61,567 nucleotides of DNA from Aureimonas altamirensis (GTDB lineage: Bacteria > Pseudomonadota > Alphaproteobacteria > Rhizobiales > Rhizobiaceae). A program made the position numbers and the translations under genes. The stretch lies in NCBI RefSeq assembly GCF_023702225.1, contig NZ_JAMQCO010000013.1, positions 1 to 61,567 of the forward strand, in the 5' to 3' direction. Position 1 is the first letter of the stretch. Each line of letters opens with the position of its first letter. Of the stretch, positions 10,072-18,148 are shown piece by piece. A model generated the notes under the pieces. The model saw only the letters and a program-made list of their open reading frames with translations. It had not been told where the DNA came from and searched no databases.

Positions 10072-10362
10072 GACGTCTGCTTATTAACGTCCTCGTCGAA
10101 AAGCGGCCTTTCCACTATCCACCCACCTCGCCATTAGCGGACGCTCTGCTTCAACGGCGTTTGCGATCCCTTGGCGTACATCTCTGTGTGCTGACCCCCC
10201 CGTGAGGGTCCGCAGGGTCGGTCCGAGACTAATCCGCCGAACCGGCGGCACGACACTTATCGTGACCAGATTCCCGCTATTCATCTCGACCGTTCACATA
10301 AGTGCGCTTTAACCGCGTAAAAAGGACTGAACGCAAAGAGACCATCCAAAACGGATCAAGCC
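10072..10362. other. Intergenic, upstream of a recombinase
   Basis: 291 bp without a gene. It contains 'gagggtccgcag' (about 10205), also found near 5442 on the other side of the ars operon, and 'ccattagcggacg' (about 10132), also found near 60104. It probably includes the res/promoter region of the following recombinase. Confidence 0.4.
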
Positions 10363-10998
10363 ATGTTCGTGCGCGCCTACCTTCGAGCGTCCACCTCGCA
10401 GCAGGACGCGTCACGAGCTCGTGGAGCGCTCGACGCCTTCGCGGCCGAGCGAGGTTTGCGCATCGCGGCCCGCTACGTCGAGAACGAGAGCGGCGCGAAG
10501 CTGCACCGGCCTGAGCTGTTTCGTCTCCTTGCCGACTGCGAGCCCGGCGACGTCCTTCTCGTGGAACAGGTCGATCGTCTATCCCGCCTCACCTCCCCCG
10601 ATTGGATGAAGCTGCGGGCTGAGATCGACGCCAAGCAGGTCCGCATAGTCGCGCTTGATCTGCCGACGTCTTGGAACTTGGCTGCGCCGGAGGACGAGTT
10701 CACAAGCCGGATGTTTTCGGCAGTGAACAACATGATGCTCGATGTCCTCGCGGCCGTCGCGCGCAAGGACTATGAGGATCGTCGCCGGCGCCAGTTGGAG
10801 GGTACTGCCCGAGCGAAGGCCGCTGGGCTCTACAAGGGCCGCCCCGCGAACTTGTCGCGCAATGCGGCTATCGCGGCCATGCTCCAAGATGGGCGGACAT
10901 GGAACCAGATCATGAGCGCAACCGGATGCAGTCGGACCCTTCTCGCGAAGCTTACACGGGAACAGCGCGCTCAAGGTGCTTCGCAAACCGCAAATTAG
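10363..10998 (+). CDS. Serine recombinase (resolvase family)
   Basis: 211 aa. 'VRAYLRASTSQQDASRAR' contains the nucleophile Ser, with 'DVLLVEQVDRLSRL' and a C-terminal HTH 'GLYKGRPANLSRNAAIAAMLQDG'. It lacks the usual 'YxRVST' spelling, having YLRAST instead. It ends six bases from the stop of the convergent membrane-protein gene, so it abuts the conjugation-type operon. The pseudogene at 54945-55109 resembles its C-terminus. Confidence 0.85.
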   Translation: MFVRAYLRASTSQQDASRARGALDAFAAERGLRIAARYVENESGAKLHRPELFRLLADCEPGDVLLVEQVDRLSRLTSPDWMKLRAEIDAKQVRIVALDLPTSWNLAAPEDEFTSRMFSAVNNMMLDVLAAVARKDYEDRRRRQLEGTARAKAAGLYKGRPANLSRNAAIAAMLQDGRTWNQIMSATGCSRTLLAKLTREQRAQGASQTAN

Positions 10999-11004
10999 GG
11001 AGCG

Positions 11005-11739
11005 TCAGCCTGCCTTGTTTTCAGAGCTTATCAGCGTCTCGGTACTGAGGGCGAGCTGCCGTGCGTATGTCTTAGATGCATCCAGAACACTGGCCTGACT
11101 TACGCCGAAAATGAAGAACATGGCGTGGATGAGTGAGAAAATAGCCAGGAAGACGAGTTTTCCATCACTCAAGCTGGCAAACCCGGGCTCAAGCCAAACG
11201 ATGGCGGCAGCCAACGCGAACACAAGTATGTTAAGGAGTATACCAACGGGTTTTAGCCCGAGTAGATTGCGTCTAAACCCATAGCTGACGTTCTCGTGGA
11301 ACAGTAGCTTGAAACGCTCCGTATCGCGTGTGTTCTCCCGCAGCCAGAAGAAACACTCATCATAGAAATCGCGTGAAAGTTGTGGGTTCTGCCTTTCGTC
11401 GTCTTCCGATAGAGGCGTTTGATTTATTTTATTAGCGATGAAAGCGCGGTAGCGGTCGCGCATGCCTTTGACGAGCGTAGAATTGTCATGACAAAGCTCA
11501 GTGTTGTAGGGCTTTCCACCTGTCTCAGCGAAAAGCTGACGCTCTCGCCGTCTACCCATGCGGCGAGCTAGATCTGCCGCAGCAAAGAAAAGAACAGCGA
11601 TCCCGGCCGTAGAGACGATTTCGGAAAGGCCCGGGTCAGTCCAGTTCGTGGCGAGCAGCGCAAGAGCCACCGCCGGGGCGATCGTCAGGATCGCAGGGAA
11701 GAGACGGGCTCGAATCGAGTATGCGTCAAGGAATTCCAT
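11005..11739 (-). CDS. Four-TM membrane protein, putative effector
   Basis: 244 aa. Two N-terminal hydrophobic helices (about 12-32 and 39-58) and two C-terminal ones (about 162-184 and 193-214) flank a soluble middle of about 100 residues rich in charge and aromatics. This layout resembles 4TM/SLATT-like predicted membrane effectors that travel with nucleotide- or ubiquitin-type defence genes; family membership is not proven. The start overlaps the E2-E1-JAB gene by 14 bp, so it is third in the operon. The C-terminus is Lys-Ala-Gly. Confidence 0.8.
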   Translation of the reverse strand: MEFLDAYSIRARLFPAILTIAPAVALALLATNWTDPGLSEIVSTAGIAVLFFAAADLARRMGRRRERQLFAETGGKPYNTELCHDNSTLVKGMRDRYRAFIANKINQTPLSEDDERQNPQLSRDFYDECFFWLRENTRDTERFKLLFHENVSYGFRRNLLGLKPVGILLNILVFALAAAIVWLEPGFASLSDGKLVFLAIFSLIHAMFFIFGVSQASVLDASKTYARQLALSTETLISSENKAG

Positions 11740-14014
11740 TCGCTCCCTCTTCCGTTCCCATGATGCAATGGAAATCCGTTGGCGTGACGATCAGGAGGAT
11801 GGCGGGAGGAGCCCTTTCATCCGCTAACTGTCGCGCTGTGTCGCGATCAAGGTTTGAAGGTCCAACGTCCACGAGATGGCTGTGCCATGTGCCTATATCG
11901 AGCAGGCCGCCGCCACTGCGTTGGTGTCTGTCTCGAATGGCGGCTTGGGCCCCCTCGGTTCCCAGAACGAACTTCGTCGCGCTTCTCGTGCTGTCAGGGG
12001 GCGCGGGTAAGGTATCGACCACGGTGATCGTTCTCATGCGAGCACTGCAGCTCCCGATGAGAAAGCCGCCAGTCTCCACATCCGTGTAGGCCGCAGCTTC
12101 GGCTCGAATGCGGTCGATTACTTCAACCGTCACCCGAACTCTCCAGTCTGCCCCCGTGACCGGTATCTCAATCAAGGGTGGAACGGCCAATCGCCGCCAG
12201 GTGAGGTTTGACGTCGTGCGATCCCGAACGCAAATCGCGACGTGACCCCCACCCTCACGCTCTTCCCATCGATCTAGAATTTCCTCTGTCGCGATCGCTG
12301 TCATCGATGACAAACGAGCATCCGACATAGGCATCGTCAAAGATCCACAACCTTGACCAATCTGAACCTGCGCAAGGCCATGCTCTTCGTCGAACAGCAA
12401 AGCACTCTCATGAGGTGCTGCCGCTCCTGTAAGCACGGCCATCAGATCGACGAGGTTCGGGTTTCGCCCCTGCCCTTCGTAAAGGACGAAGCACCCCTCG
12501 CCACGTCCAAAAAGCGCGACTTCAGAAACTCGCGGGGGAAAGTGTTCGAGGGATGTAAGGCTGAGTGCTTCACGTACGAGAAGAGATGCGGTGGAATTGA
12601 TCACCGTCTCAGCATGACGGGGCGCAACTTCCTTCCAAATGCTGTCGTCCGCGAGACCGACAAGAATGTCGCCGCGATAGACTGAAGGCGACTGACCAAG
12701 GTTTCGAAGGTTCTCGGCTACCACGTCAGCCTTCGGCTGAGGGAGCGGTCCTGCAACGGGTCCATATCGAGCCATGTTGTGCGGTAGAAGGTTGCTCTTG
12801 TCGGTCACAGCCGAGACCGGAATTCCGGCTCTCGCAAGGTGCAGCGCAATCTTCGATCCCACACTGCCGCAACCGATCAAGGCGGTCGCAGCCCGCTCGG
12901 GCTCGTTGGCCACTTCTCTCAGAAGAGCGGGCGACGTCTTCTCCAAGCATCGTATCGGCGCTGAATGAAGGCCATCCTCGCCGTCGAACAAGGTCGAGCG
13001 CCCAACTGTGGGACGGACTTCGATGGCATACGGCAGAAGTTCGATGGGCGTCCGCCGATCCATCAAATCAAATGGCCGACGGGCGCAAAAGACGATGCCG
13101 ATTGGAATGGGATAGTCGCAGCTCTGGTCCGCCAACATTCGCTCGAGACCATCAACGAACGATCGAAACTGGCTTCGAAACCCCAATTGGTCGGCTCGAG
13201 CTGTCAAATCGGCGATGGAAGTGATTGTTTCCGGGAGGAACTCGGAAGCCACGAGGGGCTGACCATCAGGCTGTCGGCCGCTCCAGAAAATGCCGACAAC
13301 TGTTTTACCGTATGACCGTTCAGGAGAAGGCGACCACAACTGAACAGGTCGCTTCTTCGTCGCCGCAAAAAGCGCCGTCGGCTCATTCTCGACATCAAAA
13401 AAAACTTCCACGTCAGGGCCGAGAACGGCATCCTGCCGACCAAAGCGATAGAACCCAGTCTTCAAGGCGGTCCACCCGGCGTCCTTGCCAACACGTTGCC
13501 GGACATAATCCGTCTCCGCGATAAGGGCGCCGCTAGCCTGGTAGCGAATGGTGGGCTCCCACCCTTGAGCCTCATTCATCAACGTGCCTTCGGCGGCACG
13601 AGCGAGCCAAACGGCTAGCTGATCAAATAGATAGACGATCCCCAACTCGAGCATGCCGAACTGGTTGAAGTATTCTCCCGCAGCTCCGTCGACGAGACAG
13701 GGTGCAGGCTCATCGTCTGCAGATCCAGGATACAGGTGCGGAAGATTCCTAGGGAAGTCTCGCCGGAAGCGGAACGTCGGTTCTCGCCAAGGATAGGCGT
13801 TCGTCAGAACGACCCAGACCCGCTCGACTTTGAGCACCCCATTCGAACTGACGCCACGCGCCCGTTCGATAAGCGTCATCTCGACATCGACGTCGACGTA
13901 CAAACGTGCGCTCAGATCACCGATGTCTTCAATACCCGCAGCAAGACACTGAGGGTGACCGGTTACGACACGCTGGAAATGTTCAGCGTGCCGCTGCAGG
14001 TCCGCCGCAGACAT
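11726..14014 (-). CDS. Fused E2-E1(ThiF)-JAB protein
   Basis: 762 aa. Residues 1 to about 150 look like the bacterial E2-like domain that precedes ThiF domains, with 'PHLYPG' and candidate active Cys106 in PCLVDG. About 370-600 is a ThiF/E1 adenylation domain: nucleotide loop G381-C-G-S-V-G386, then D405, N410 and R416. About 625-755 is a JAB/JAMM metalloprotease with E647 (DVETGG), H711-S-H713, S720 and D723, the full zinc set. The family logic is adenylation of a C-terminal Gly, thioester transfer, conjugation, and removal by JAB. It starts 3 bp after the MBL stop and is the middle gene of three. No CD-NTase or free ubiquitin-like protein is nearby. Confidence 0.9.
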   Translation of the reverse strand: MSAADLQRHAEHFQRVVTGHPQCLAAGIEDIGDLSARLYVDVDVEMTLIERARGVSSNGVLKVERVWVVLTNAYPWREPTFRFRRDFPRNLPHLYPGSADDEPAPCLVDGAAGEYFNQFGMLELGIVYLFDQLAVWLARAAEGTLMNEAQGWEPTIRYQASGALIAETDYVRQRVGKDAGWTALKTGFYRFGRQDAVLGPDVEVFFDVENEPTALFAATKKRPVQLWSPSPERSYGKTVVGIFWSGRQPDGQPLVASEFLPETITSIADLTARADQLGFRSQFRSFVDGLERMLADQSCDYPIPIGIVFCARRPFDLMDRRTPIELLPYAIEVRPTVGRSTLFDGEDGLHSAPIRCLEKTSPALLREVANEPERAATALIGCGSVGSKIALHLARAGIPVSAVTDKSNLLPHNMARYGPVAGPLPQPKADVVAENLRNLGQSPSVYRGDILVGLADDSIWKEVAPRHAETVINSTASLLVREALSLTSLEHFPPRVSEVALFGRGEGCFVLYEGQGRNPNLVDLMAVLTGAAAPHESALLFDEEHGLAQVQIGQGCGSLTMPMSDARLSSMTAIATEEILDRWEEREGGGHVAICVRDRTTSNLTWRRLAVPPLIEIPVTGADWRVRVTVEVIDRIRAEAAAYTDVETGGFLIGSCSARMRTITVVDTLPAPPDSTRSATKFVLGTEGAQAAIRDRHQRSGGGLLDIGTWHSHLVDVGPSNLDRDTARQLADERAPPAILLIVTPTDFHCIMGTEEGANGIP

Positions 14015-14017
14015 TTC

Positions 14018-15193
14018 TCACCCATGTCCGCGTGCAGTCGTTGAAACCGCGCTAACCCCGGCCGCTGATGCGCCGATCGTGGCCGCGAGCTTCAAGGTGC
14101 GCTGCGTACCCCTGTGGCTAATCTTGAACTCCACAGGTCTGTCTTCCTTATCGCGCACCTCTTCCGTGCATAGAAAGCGATCCGTATCCTCGCCAACCAT
14201 GGAAAGGTATTCGCGTTTGGCCCGCTCATGCGGCGGGTTCGCATCGTCCTTTTTGATGGGTTTGCAACTCGCCACGATGACGGAGCCCTCTCGGCCCTGC
14301 CCAAGCGCGTCTCGAGCCTCCGGGCAAACCTTGACTGCCTCACCGAGCTGAGACCAGCGGTCGAAGCTCAACGTCCGCCATGAACAATGATGCGGCGTTT
14401 CCATGATGTCATACTGGAGCCAATCGGTCGTTCCATCTTCCGAATGGCGTTCCCAAAGTCGCTTCCAGATCGCAACGCCAGCATCGCCTCCGGATAGAAA
14501 GAGACACTTTCCTTTGTAGCCGTCGGCTGAGATCGAAAAGCGCGTGATGACGGAGGAGTTGTTCTTCTCGATCTCGTCGAGGAGGGGATCGTCCTCGTCC
14601 TCGAAAAAAATTGGGGCAAGGAGCCGTCCCTCTAGTTCACCCGACTGCACGCGGTTGACCTTCGTGATGAGCTCTTTGCATTCGATCAGGATATCGCCCA
14701 GATCGTCGGTTTTTCCGTCCTTATCTTTGCCGAGGATAAGGATGCGATCTCCATTCTCCGTCGCCAGTCCATCCTCGCGAAACCGTCGAACCCTCCGACG
14801 AGCCTCAGAAGCCCACGCCTTGGCTTCCTCGCAAAGCTGATGCTGCGTGCTGGCCCGACGAAACACGATCGGTGACGACCACATTTCACGGATCAGAATT
14901 AGGTTCTTGTTCCCAACGGGGAAATCGTCGGGAGAGCCGAGATGAAAATGCGTGCTCAAGCCGGTGACGTGGTCTGCATCAGGGTGGGAGACAAGAAACG
15001 CGTCGACATAGAGCCTGCCCTTCTCATCACGAGGTAGGCGGTCCTTCAGATCCTTCGCGACGTCGTACGTGCTATCGTCCGGGTTGTCGGCTGCCGCCCG
15101 AATGTTGATATCGATTAGGACATTCTGGCCGTTGTCGAGCTGAATCAACGCCATATCGCCGTTCCCGACGGGGAAGAAGGTGAGGTATGCCAT
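14018..15193 (-). CDS. ComEC-type metallo-beta-lactamase-fold protein
   Basis: 391 aa from ATG 15193, chosen for a GGAGG 8 bp upstream; the frame stays open to 15247. The metal motif SHPDADH (H70, D72, D74, H75) is the HxDxDH form seen in ComEC/Rec2-type MBL domains. No ComEC membrane domain is present. It ends in a Gly/Ala/Ser-rich tail terminating Arg-Gly-His-Gly. It is the first gene of the operon with the E2-E1-JAB and 4TM genes. Its role could be a nuclease or hydrolase, or the substrate of conjugation. Confidence 0.87.
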   Translation of the reverse strand: MAYLTFFPVGNGDMALIQLDNGQNVLIDINIRAAADNPDDSTYDVAKDLKDRLPRDEKGRLYVDAFLVSHPDADHVTGLSTHFHLGSPDDFPVGNKNLILIREMWSSPIVFRRASTQHQLCEEAKAWASEARRRVRRFREDGLATENGDRILILGKDKDGKTDDLGDILIECKELITKVNRVQSGELEGRLLAPIFFEDEDDPLLDEIEKNNSSVITRFSISADGYKGKCLFLSGGDAGVAIWKRLWERHSEDGTTDWLQYDIMETPHHCSWRTLSFDRWSQLGEAVKVCPEARDALGQGREGSVIVASCKPIKKDDANPPHERAKREYLSMVGEDTDRFLCTEEVRDKEDRPVEFKISHRGTQRTLKLAATIGASAAGVSAVSTTARGHG

Positions 15194-15385
15194 TTCATGC
15201 CTCCAGCTTTTAGAGGCACATATATGGTGATTTGGTCGCCAAGACACAAGATGTGGTGTGTAGATGGGTAAGATTTTCGATATCTGGGTCAGTTCTGTCC
15301 AACGTCCCGGGCCTGCGGGGTACGCTCTAAGCTGCGTCAGTCCAAATCGTTCTCAGATAGCACCTCTCGCGCACGAACTAGGCTC

Positions 15386-15598
15386 ATGAACACGGTTGAG
15401 CCTGACGAACTCGCTGGTTTGGCGAAGCGCTACCTCGATCTCGCCGACGCGGATCTCCTCCGCGCTTTCGAACTCGCTCTCGCTGATCTCGTGGTCGCCG
15501 AACGGCACATCTCCTGGGGCCTCGTCCGCGGTCGTGTAGATCCCGTCGCTGTGCCGGAAATCTTCCTCCGAAACTACGAAGCGACAGACCCTGCATGA
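15386..15598 (+). CDS. Small hypothetical protein, gene 1 of 3
   Basis: 70 aa, acidic and helical, beginning MNTVEPDELAGLAKRYLDLA. It reads divergently from the MBL operon across 192 bp. The stop overlaps the start of the next gene (ATGA at 15595), a sign of translational coupling. Not recognised. Confidence 0.6.
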   Translation: MNTVEPDELAGLAKRYLDLADADLLRAFELALADLVVAERHISWGLVRGRVDPVAVPEIFLRNYEATDPA

Positions 15599-15882
15599 CT
15601 GGTCACGCGCGTCGAGACGCGGGACGGTGGCGGATGATCGTCACGAACATCAGCCGAGGAATGATATCGATCGAGGACGGGCCGCGCCGCTTCGAAGCGC
15701 ACGGCGAGGGTTTGTTGCCATCCGACCCGGGCGAGGTCGCTTACGTCGTGTATTTGAATTCCCTCTTCGAGATCGGTGCCGACGGGCAGAAGCGAGCGGC
15801 CTTGCCGAATGACTGCGACCGGATGATTGCGGTCATCAAAGAGCGGTTCGCGTCGAGAAAAAGCGTCGTCGATTTCGAGTGA
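15595..15882 (+). CDS. Small hypothetical protein, gene 2 of 3
   Basis: 95 aa. The core 'MIVTNISRGMISIEDGPRRFEAHGEGLLPSD' looks like a small beta-rich domain. An internal ATG (15634) is an alternative start. It overlaps both neighbours by 4 bp (ATGA, then GTGA at 15879). No family recognised. Confidence 0.58.
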   Translation: MTGHARRDAGRWRMIVTNISRGMISIEDGPRRFEAHGEGLLPSDPGEVAYVVYLNSLFEIGADGQKRAALPNDCDRMIAVIKERFASRKSVVDFE

Positions 15883-16139
15883 CGGCCGACAAATCCCTCA
15901 CCGATCTGCACCGCCTGTCCGTCGTCAGGCTCAACGCAACGGATCGTCTGGACGCTCAAGCCTTTCGCAACCTCCTCGAGGCTCTTCGTGCCGTCGCTCC
16001 ATCCGACGCTTCCCGCAATCTCGCGCGGGAGGCGTCCGCGACTTTGCGGATCTACGTAGAGTTCGCACGCTCTGACGACGCGGACCTCTTGGCGCTTGCG
16101 GACGCATTCGAGGCCGTATCCTCGCCTTTCACACCGTAA
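15879..16139 (+). CDS. Small hypothetical protein, gene 3 of 3
   Basis: 86 aa with a GTG start overlapping the previous stop. Predicted all-helical, with Leu/Ala heptad-like spacing (LLEALRAVA...LAREASATLRIYVEFA). It closes the coupled trio. Function unknown. The REP-like element and leader copy 1 begin just beyond. Confidence 0.55.
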   Translation: MTADKSLTDLHRLSVVRLNATDRLDAQAFRNLLEALRAVAPSDASRNLAREASATLRIYVEFARSDDADLLALADAFEAVSSPFTP

Positions 16140-16160
16140 CCCCTGGAACCGTCGTCGATC

Positions 16161-16184
16161 GGTCGCGCGGAACGGGACGCGACC
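16161..16184. repeat. GGTCGC...GCGACC palindromic element 1
   Basis: Arms GGTCGCG and CGCGACC around 'cggaacggga'. One of five related elements between 16.1 and 19.7 kb, usually with a 'ggaac' in the centre and followed by CCC. Confidence 0.5.
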
Positions 16185-16272
16185 CCCACGCAACCCGGCG
16201 AAACCCTCTGTTTCTCTCGGCGCCGACCTTGGACTTATCCAGTCCGCCGCCGCCGCTCGCACTGCCCGCGAC

Positions 16273-16307
16273 GGTCGCGCTCCTGTTGCGCGGAACGACA
16301 CGCGACC
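16273..16307. repeat. GGTCGC...GCGACC palindromic element 2
   Basis: Seven-base arms with an inner 'gttgcgcggaac'. Nearly identical to element 5 at 19656, including the flank 'ccctgaaaccc'. Confidence 0.5.
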
Positions 16308-16359
16308 CCTGAAACCCCGAGCGGAACGCCCCGTCGCGTAGACAAGCAGGACGCGCTAC

Positions 16360-16670
16360 GGGCGCGACATTTGAACGGTCGACGAGCTGACCGCTCGTCG
16401 GCTTCTTGCCGGTCCGTAGATCGCCCAAGCGCCCGCGCCCGGAACGGTCAAGGGGCAAGCGCGCGTCCCGCGCGTCGGATCGGCCTTCGGCCTCGCCGGA
16501 GAAAATCGGCTTTCACGGCCGAGGCCGCGAACCTTCCGATTTTCGCCGTCGCCGACCCCGTGACAGTCCCGGACCCGGCACTCGGGGGTCTTCACCCCCC
16601 TCCCTTCGCTCCGGTGAATGACAGGAGGTCATTCACCGGCACGAACGCCGGGGCCTCGCCCACAGGCGAT
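16360..16670 (+). promoter_or_regulatory. Structured leader, copy 1
   Basis: First of three 311-313 bp leaders. Ordered hairpins: 16380-16400 (CGACGAGC stem); 16501-16544 (GAAAATCGG/CCGATTTTC); 16584-16599 (GGGGGT-CTTC-ACCCCC); 16611-16639 (12-bp CCGGTGAATGAC stem, loop AGGAG). It ends 'ggcgat' just before the SD AAGGAG of the 16687 gene, with 47 bp between the last long hairpin and the ATG. 'Ggacttatccagtcc' upstream (about 16231) is shared with copy 2 only. Confidence 0.75.
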
Positions 16671-16686
16671 GAAGGAGTCCCCGCCG

Positions 16687-16959
16687 ATGACCGAAGCCCT
16701 TAGCCTTTCCCTCGACGTTGGAACCATCATGACCGCCAAGCGCAGCCCGAACGACACCCGCGAGGACTTCTTCCAGATCACCCGCATCGTCAGCCGCGCC
16801 ACCGTGGAACTGCGTCAGATCGTGGTGGACCAAAACGGCAACCCCGTCGCCAGCGCCTTCGTCGCCCCGCCCTTCACAACACCCGTTGCGGTCGAGATCC
16901 AACCCGACCGTCAGGGCGTCGTGTGGGGCAACCCGTCCGACTGGAGCGCGGCCCTTTGA
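16687..16959 (+). CDS. Small hypothetical protein behind leader copy 1
   Basis: 90 aa from the ATG at 16687, with SD AAGGAG nine bases upstream. Contains 'VGTIMTAKRSPNDTREDFFQITRIVS' and looks like a compact beta-rich protein. Not recognised. It shares its leader with the ArdC relic and DUF736, which suggests expression under the same conditions. Confidence 0.65.
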   Translation: MTEALSLSLDVGTIMTAKRSPNDTREDFFQITRIVSRATVELRQIVVDQNGNPVASAFVAPPFTTPVAVEIQPDRQGVVWGNPSDWSAAL

Positions 16960-17041
16960 CAGGCGGTCGCGCCTTGCGCGCAACGCCGCCGCCTTCACGC
17001 GACGGCGTTGCCGTCGTGTCGCCTATAGGCTACACTATGCC

Positions 17042-17344
17042 ATGAAGCTCGTTTTGCATCCAGTATTCGAGAAATGGCTGTCGGACCTTCGGGACCGGCA
17101 GTCCCGCAGCCGCATCCTGACGCGCCTTTCGCATGTCCAGGAAGGAAACTTTGGGGATCACAAGAGTGTCGGAGACGGCGTGTCGGAACTGCGCTTCGCC
17201 TTCGGCCCCGGCTACCGGGTCTACTACACCCGGCGCGGAAACGTCGTCGTCATCATGCTTTGCGGCGGCGACAAGGGCAGCCAGCAGAGCGACATTCGCA
17301 AGGCCAAGGCATTGGCCGCAGAGTTGGAGGACGGAACATGGTGA
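17042..17344 (+). CDS. RelE/ParE-type toxin (HigB-like)
   Basis: 100 aa from ATG 17042; the longer upstream frame is not plausible. 'FEKWLSDLRDRQSRSRILTRLSHVQEGNFGDHKSVGDGVSELRFAFGPGYRVYY' is the addiction-module killer protein signature. This family usually cleaves ribosome-bound mRNA or targets gyrase. The toxin precedes its antitoxin, with a 7-bp overlap, the HigBA order. Confidence 0.88.
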   Translation: MKLVLHPVFEKWLSDLRDRQSRSRILTRLSHVQEGNFGDHKSVGDGVSELRFAFGPGYRVYYTRRGNVVVIMLCGGDKGSQQSDIRKAKALAAELEDGTW

Positions 17345-17652
17345 AGGTCAGCGACCTCAAAGAATACGACCCCGCCGACTTCCTCGAAACGGCCGAGGAT
17401 CGCGCGAGCTTCATCACGGCCGCATTCGAGGATGGCGACCCCGTTATCATCCGCAAGGCGCTCGGAGCCGTCGCGCGATCCATAGGAATGAAGGACATCG
17501 CGGAAGCCGCGAACCTGAACCGGGAAAGCCTCTATCGCTCGCTTGGCGAGAACGGCAATCCGGAACTGGCGACTATCCTCAAACTCATGAAGGCGATGGG
17601 CCTGACGCTTGCCGCCAACCCGACCGACCAGACCCTTGCGAAGGCGGGATGA
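17338..17652 (+). CDS. Antitoxin of the addiction module (HigA-like)
   Basis: 104 aa. The N-terminal part 'EYDPADFLETAEDRASFITAAFEDGD' probably contacts the toxin. The C-terminal HTH 'MKDIAEAANLNRESLYRSLGENGNPELATILKLMKAMG' is the usual addiction-module antidote form. The ATG at 17338 overlaps the toxin end. Likely to stabilise the plasmid. Confidence 0.88.
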   Translation: MVKVSDLKEYDPADFLETAEDRASFITAAFEDGDPVIIRKALGAVARSIGMKDIAEAANLNRESLYRSLGENGNPELATILKLMKAMGLTLAANPTDQTLAKAG

Positions 17653-17689
17653 CCGGATCGAGCCGCAACCGGCCAAGGAGACAGACCCC

Positions 17690-17992
17690 ATGACACCGCA
17701 AGAGCGCGCCGCCGTGGAACGGCTGATCGAACTGGCGAAGAGCGACACCGGACAGGCCCGACGCGCGGCCGACTTCCTGCTCGCATGGTGGAACGCCACT
17801 GACCTTGGCGGCTTCAACCCGATCGACGCGGGCAACGTCGACGAGGCGATTGCCGAGGACATGATGACGGTCTTCGCCTTCGTCGCTCGCGCCCCGAGCC
17901 CGGTCTATCCCGACGAGTACGAGCGCGACATCAGGACCCTGATTCAGCGATGGCGACCGGACGTATGGGCGCGCTCGCAGGAGACCGCCTGA
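17690..17992 (+). CDS. DUF7673-like protein
   Basis: 100 aa. 'LIELAKSDTGQARRAADFLLAWWNATDLGGF' is a motif I associate with the DUF7673 family common on alphaproteobacterial plasmids. Cytoplasmic. Function unknown. A strong terminator follows. Confidence 0.7.
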   Translation: MTPQERAAVERLIELAKSDTGQARRAADFLLAWWNATDLGGFNPIDAGNVDEAIAEDMMTVFAFVARAPSPVYPDEYERDIRTLIQRWRPDVWARSQETA

Positions 17993-18010
17993 ACACGACG
18001 ACAGCAGGAA

Positions 18011-18030
18011 GGGGCCGCAAGGCCCCTTTT
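18011..18030 (+). terminator. Rho-independent terminator
   Basis: GGGGCC-GCAA-GGCCCC followed by TTTT, 18 bases after the DUF7673 stop. Confidence 0.75.
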
Positions 18031-18148
18031 CCGCGTCTGCCGGATCGCGGCCGAGGGGTCCAGTCACCGCGCTTCGAGCGCGCCGCCTGGACCATGAGGG
18101 GCGCCCCGCGCCCCGCCCCTCACATTCCCCGCCCACCCGTCGCCTCGA

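Noticed and set aside
11005-15193. Classical type II CBASS
   Set aside because: No CD-NTase gene, and E2, E1 and JAB are fused in one protein instead of separate Cap2 and Cap3.
16140-16690. CRISPR-like repeat array
   Set aside because: The repeats are two to five dispersed palindromes and leaders of unequal spacing; no regular repeat-spacer pattern.
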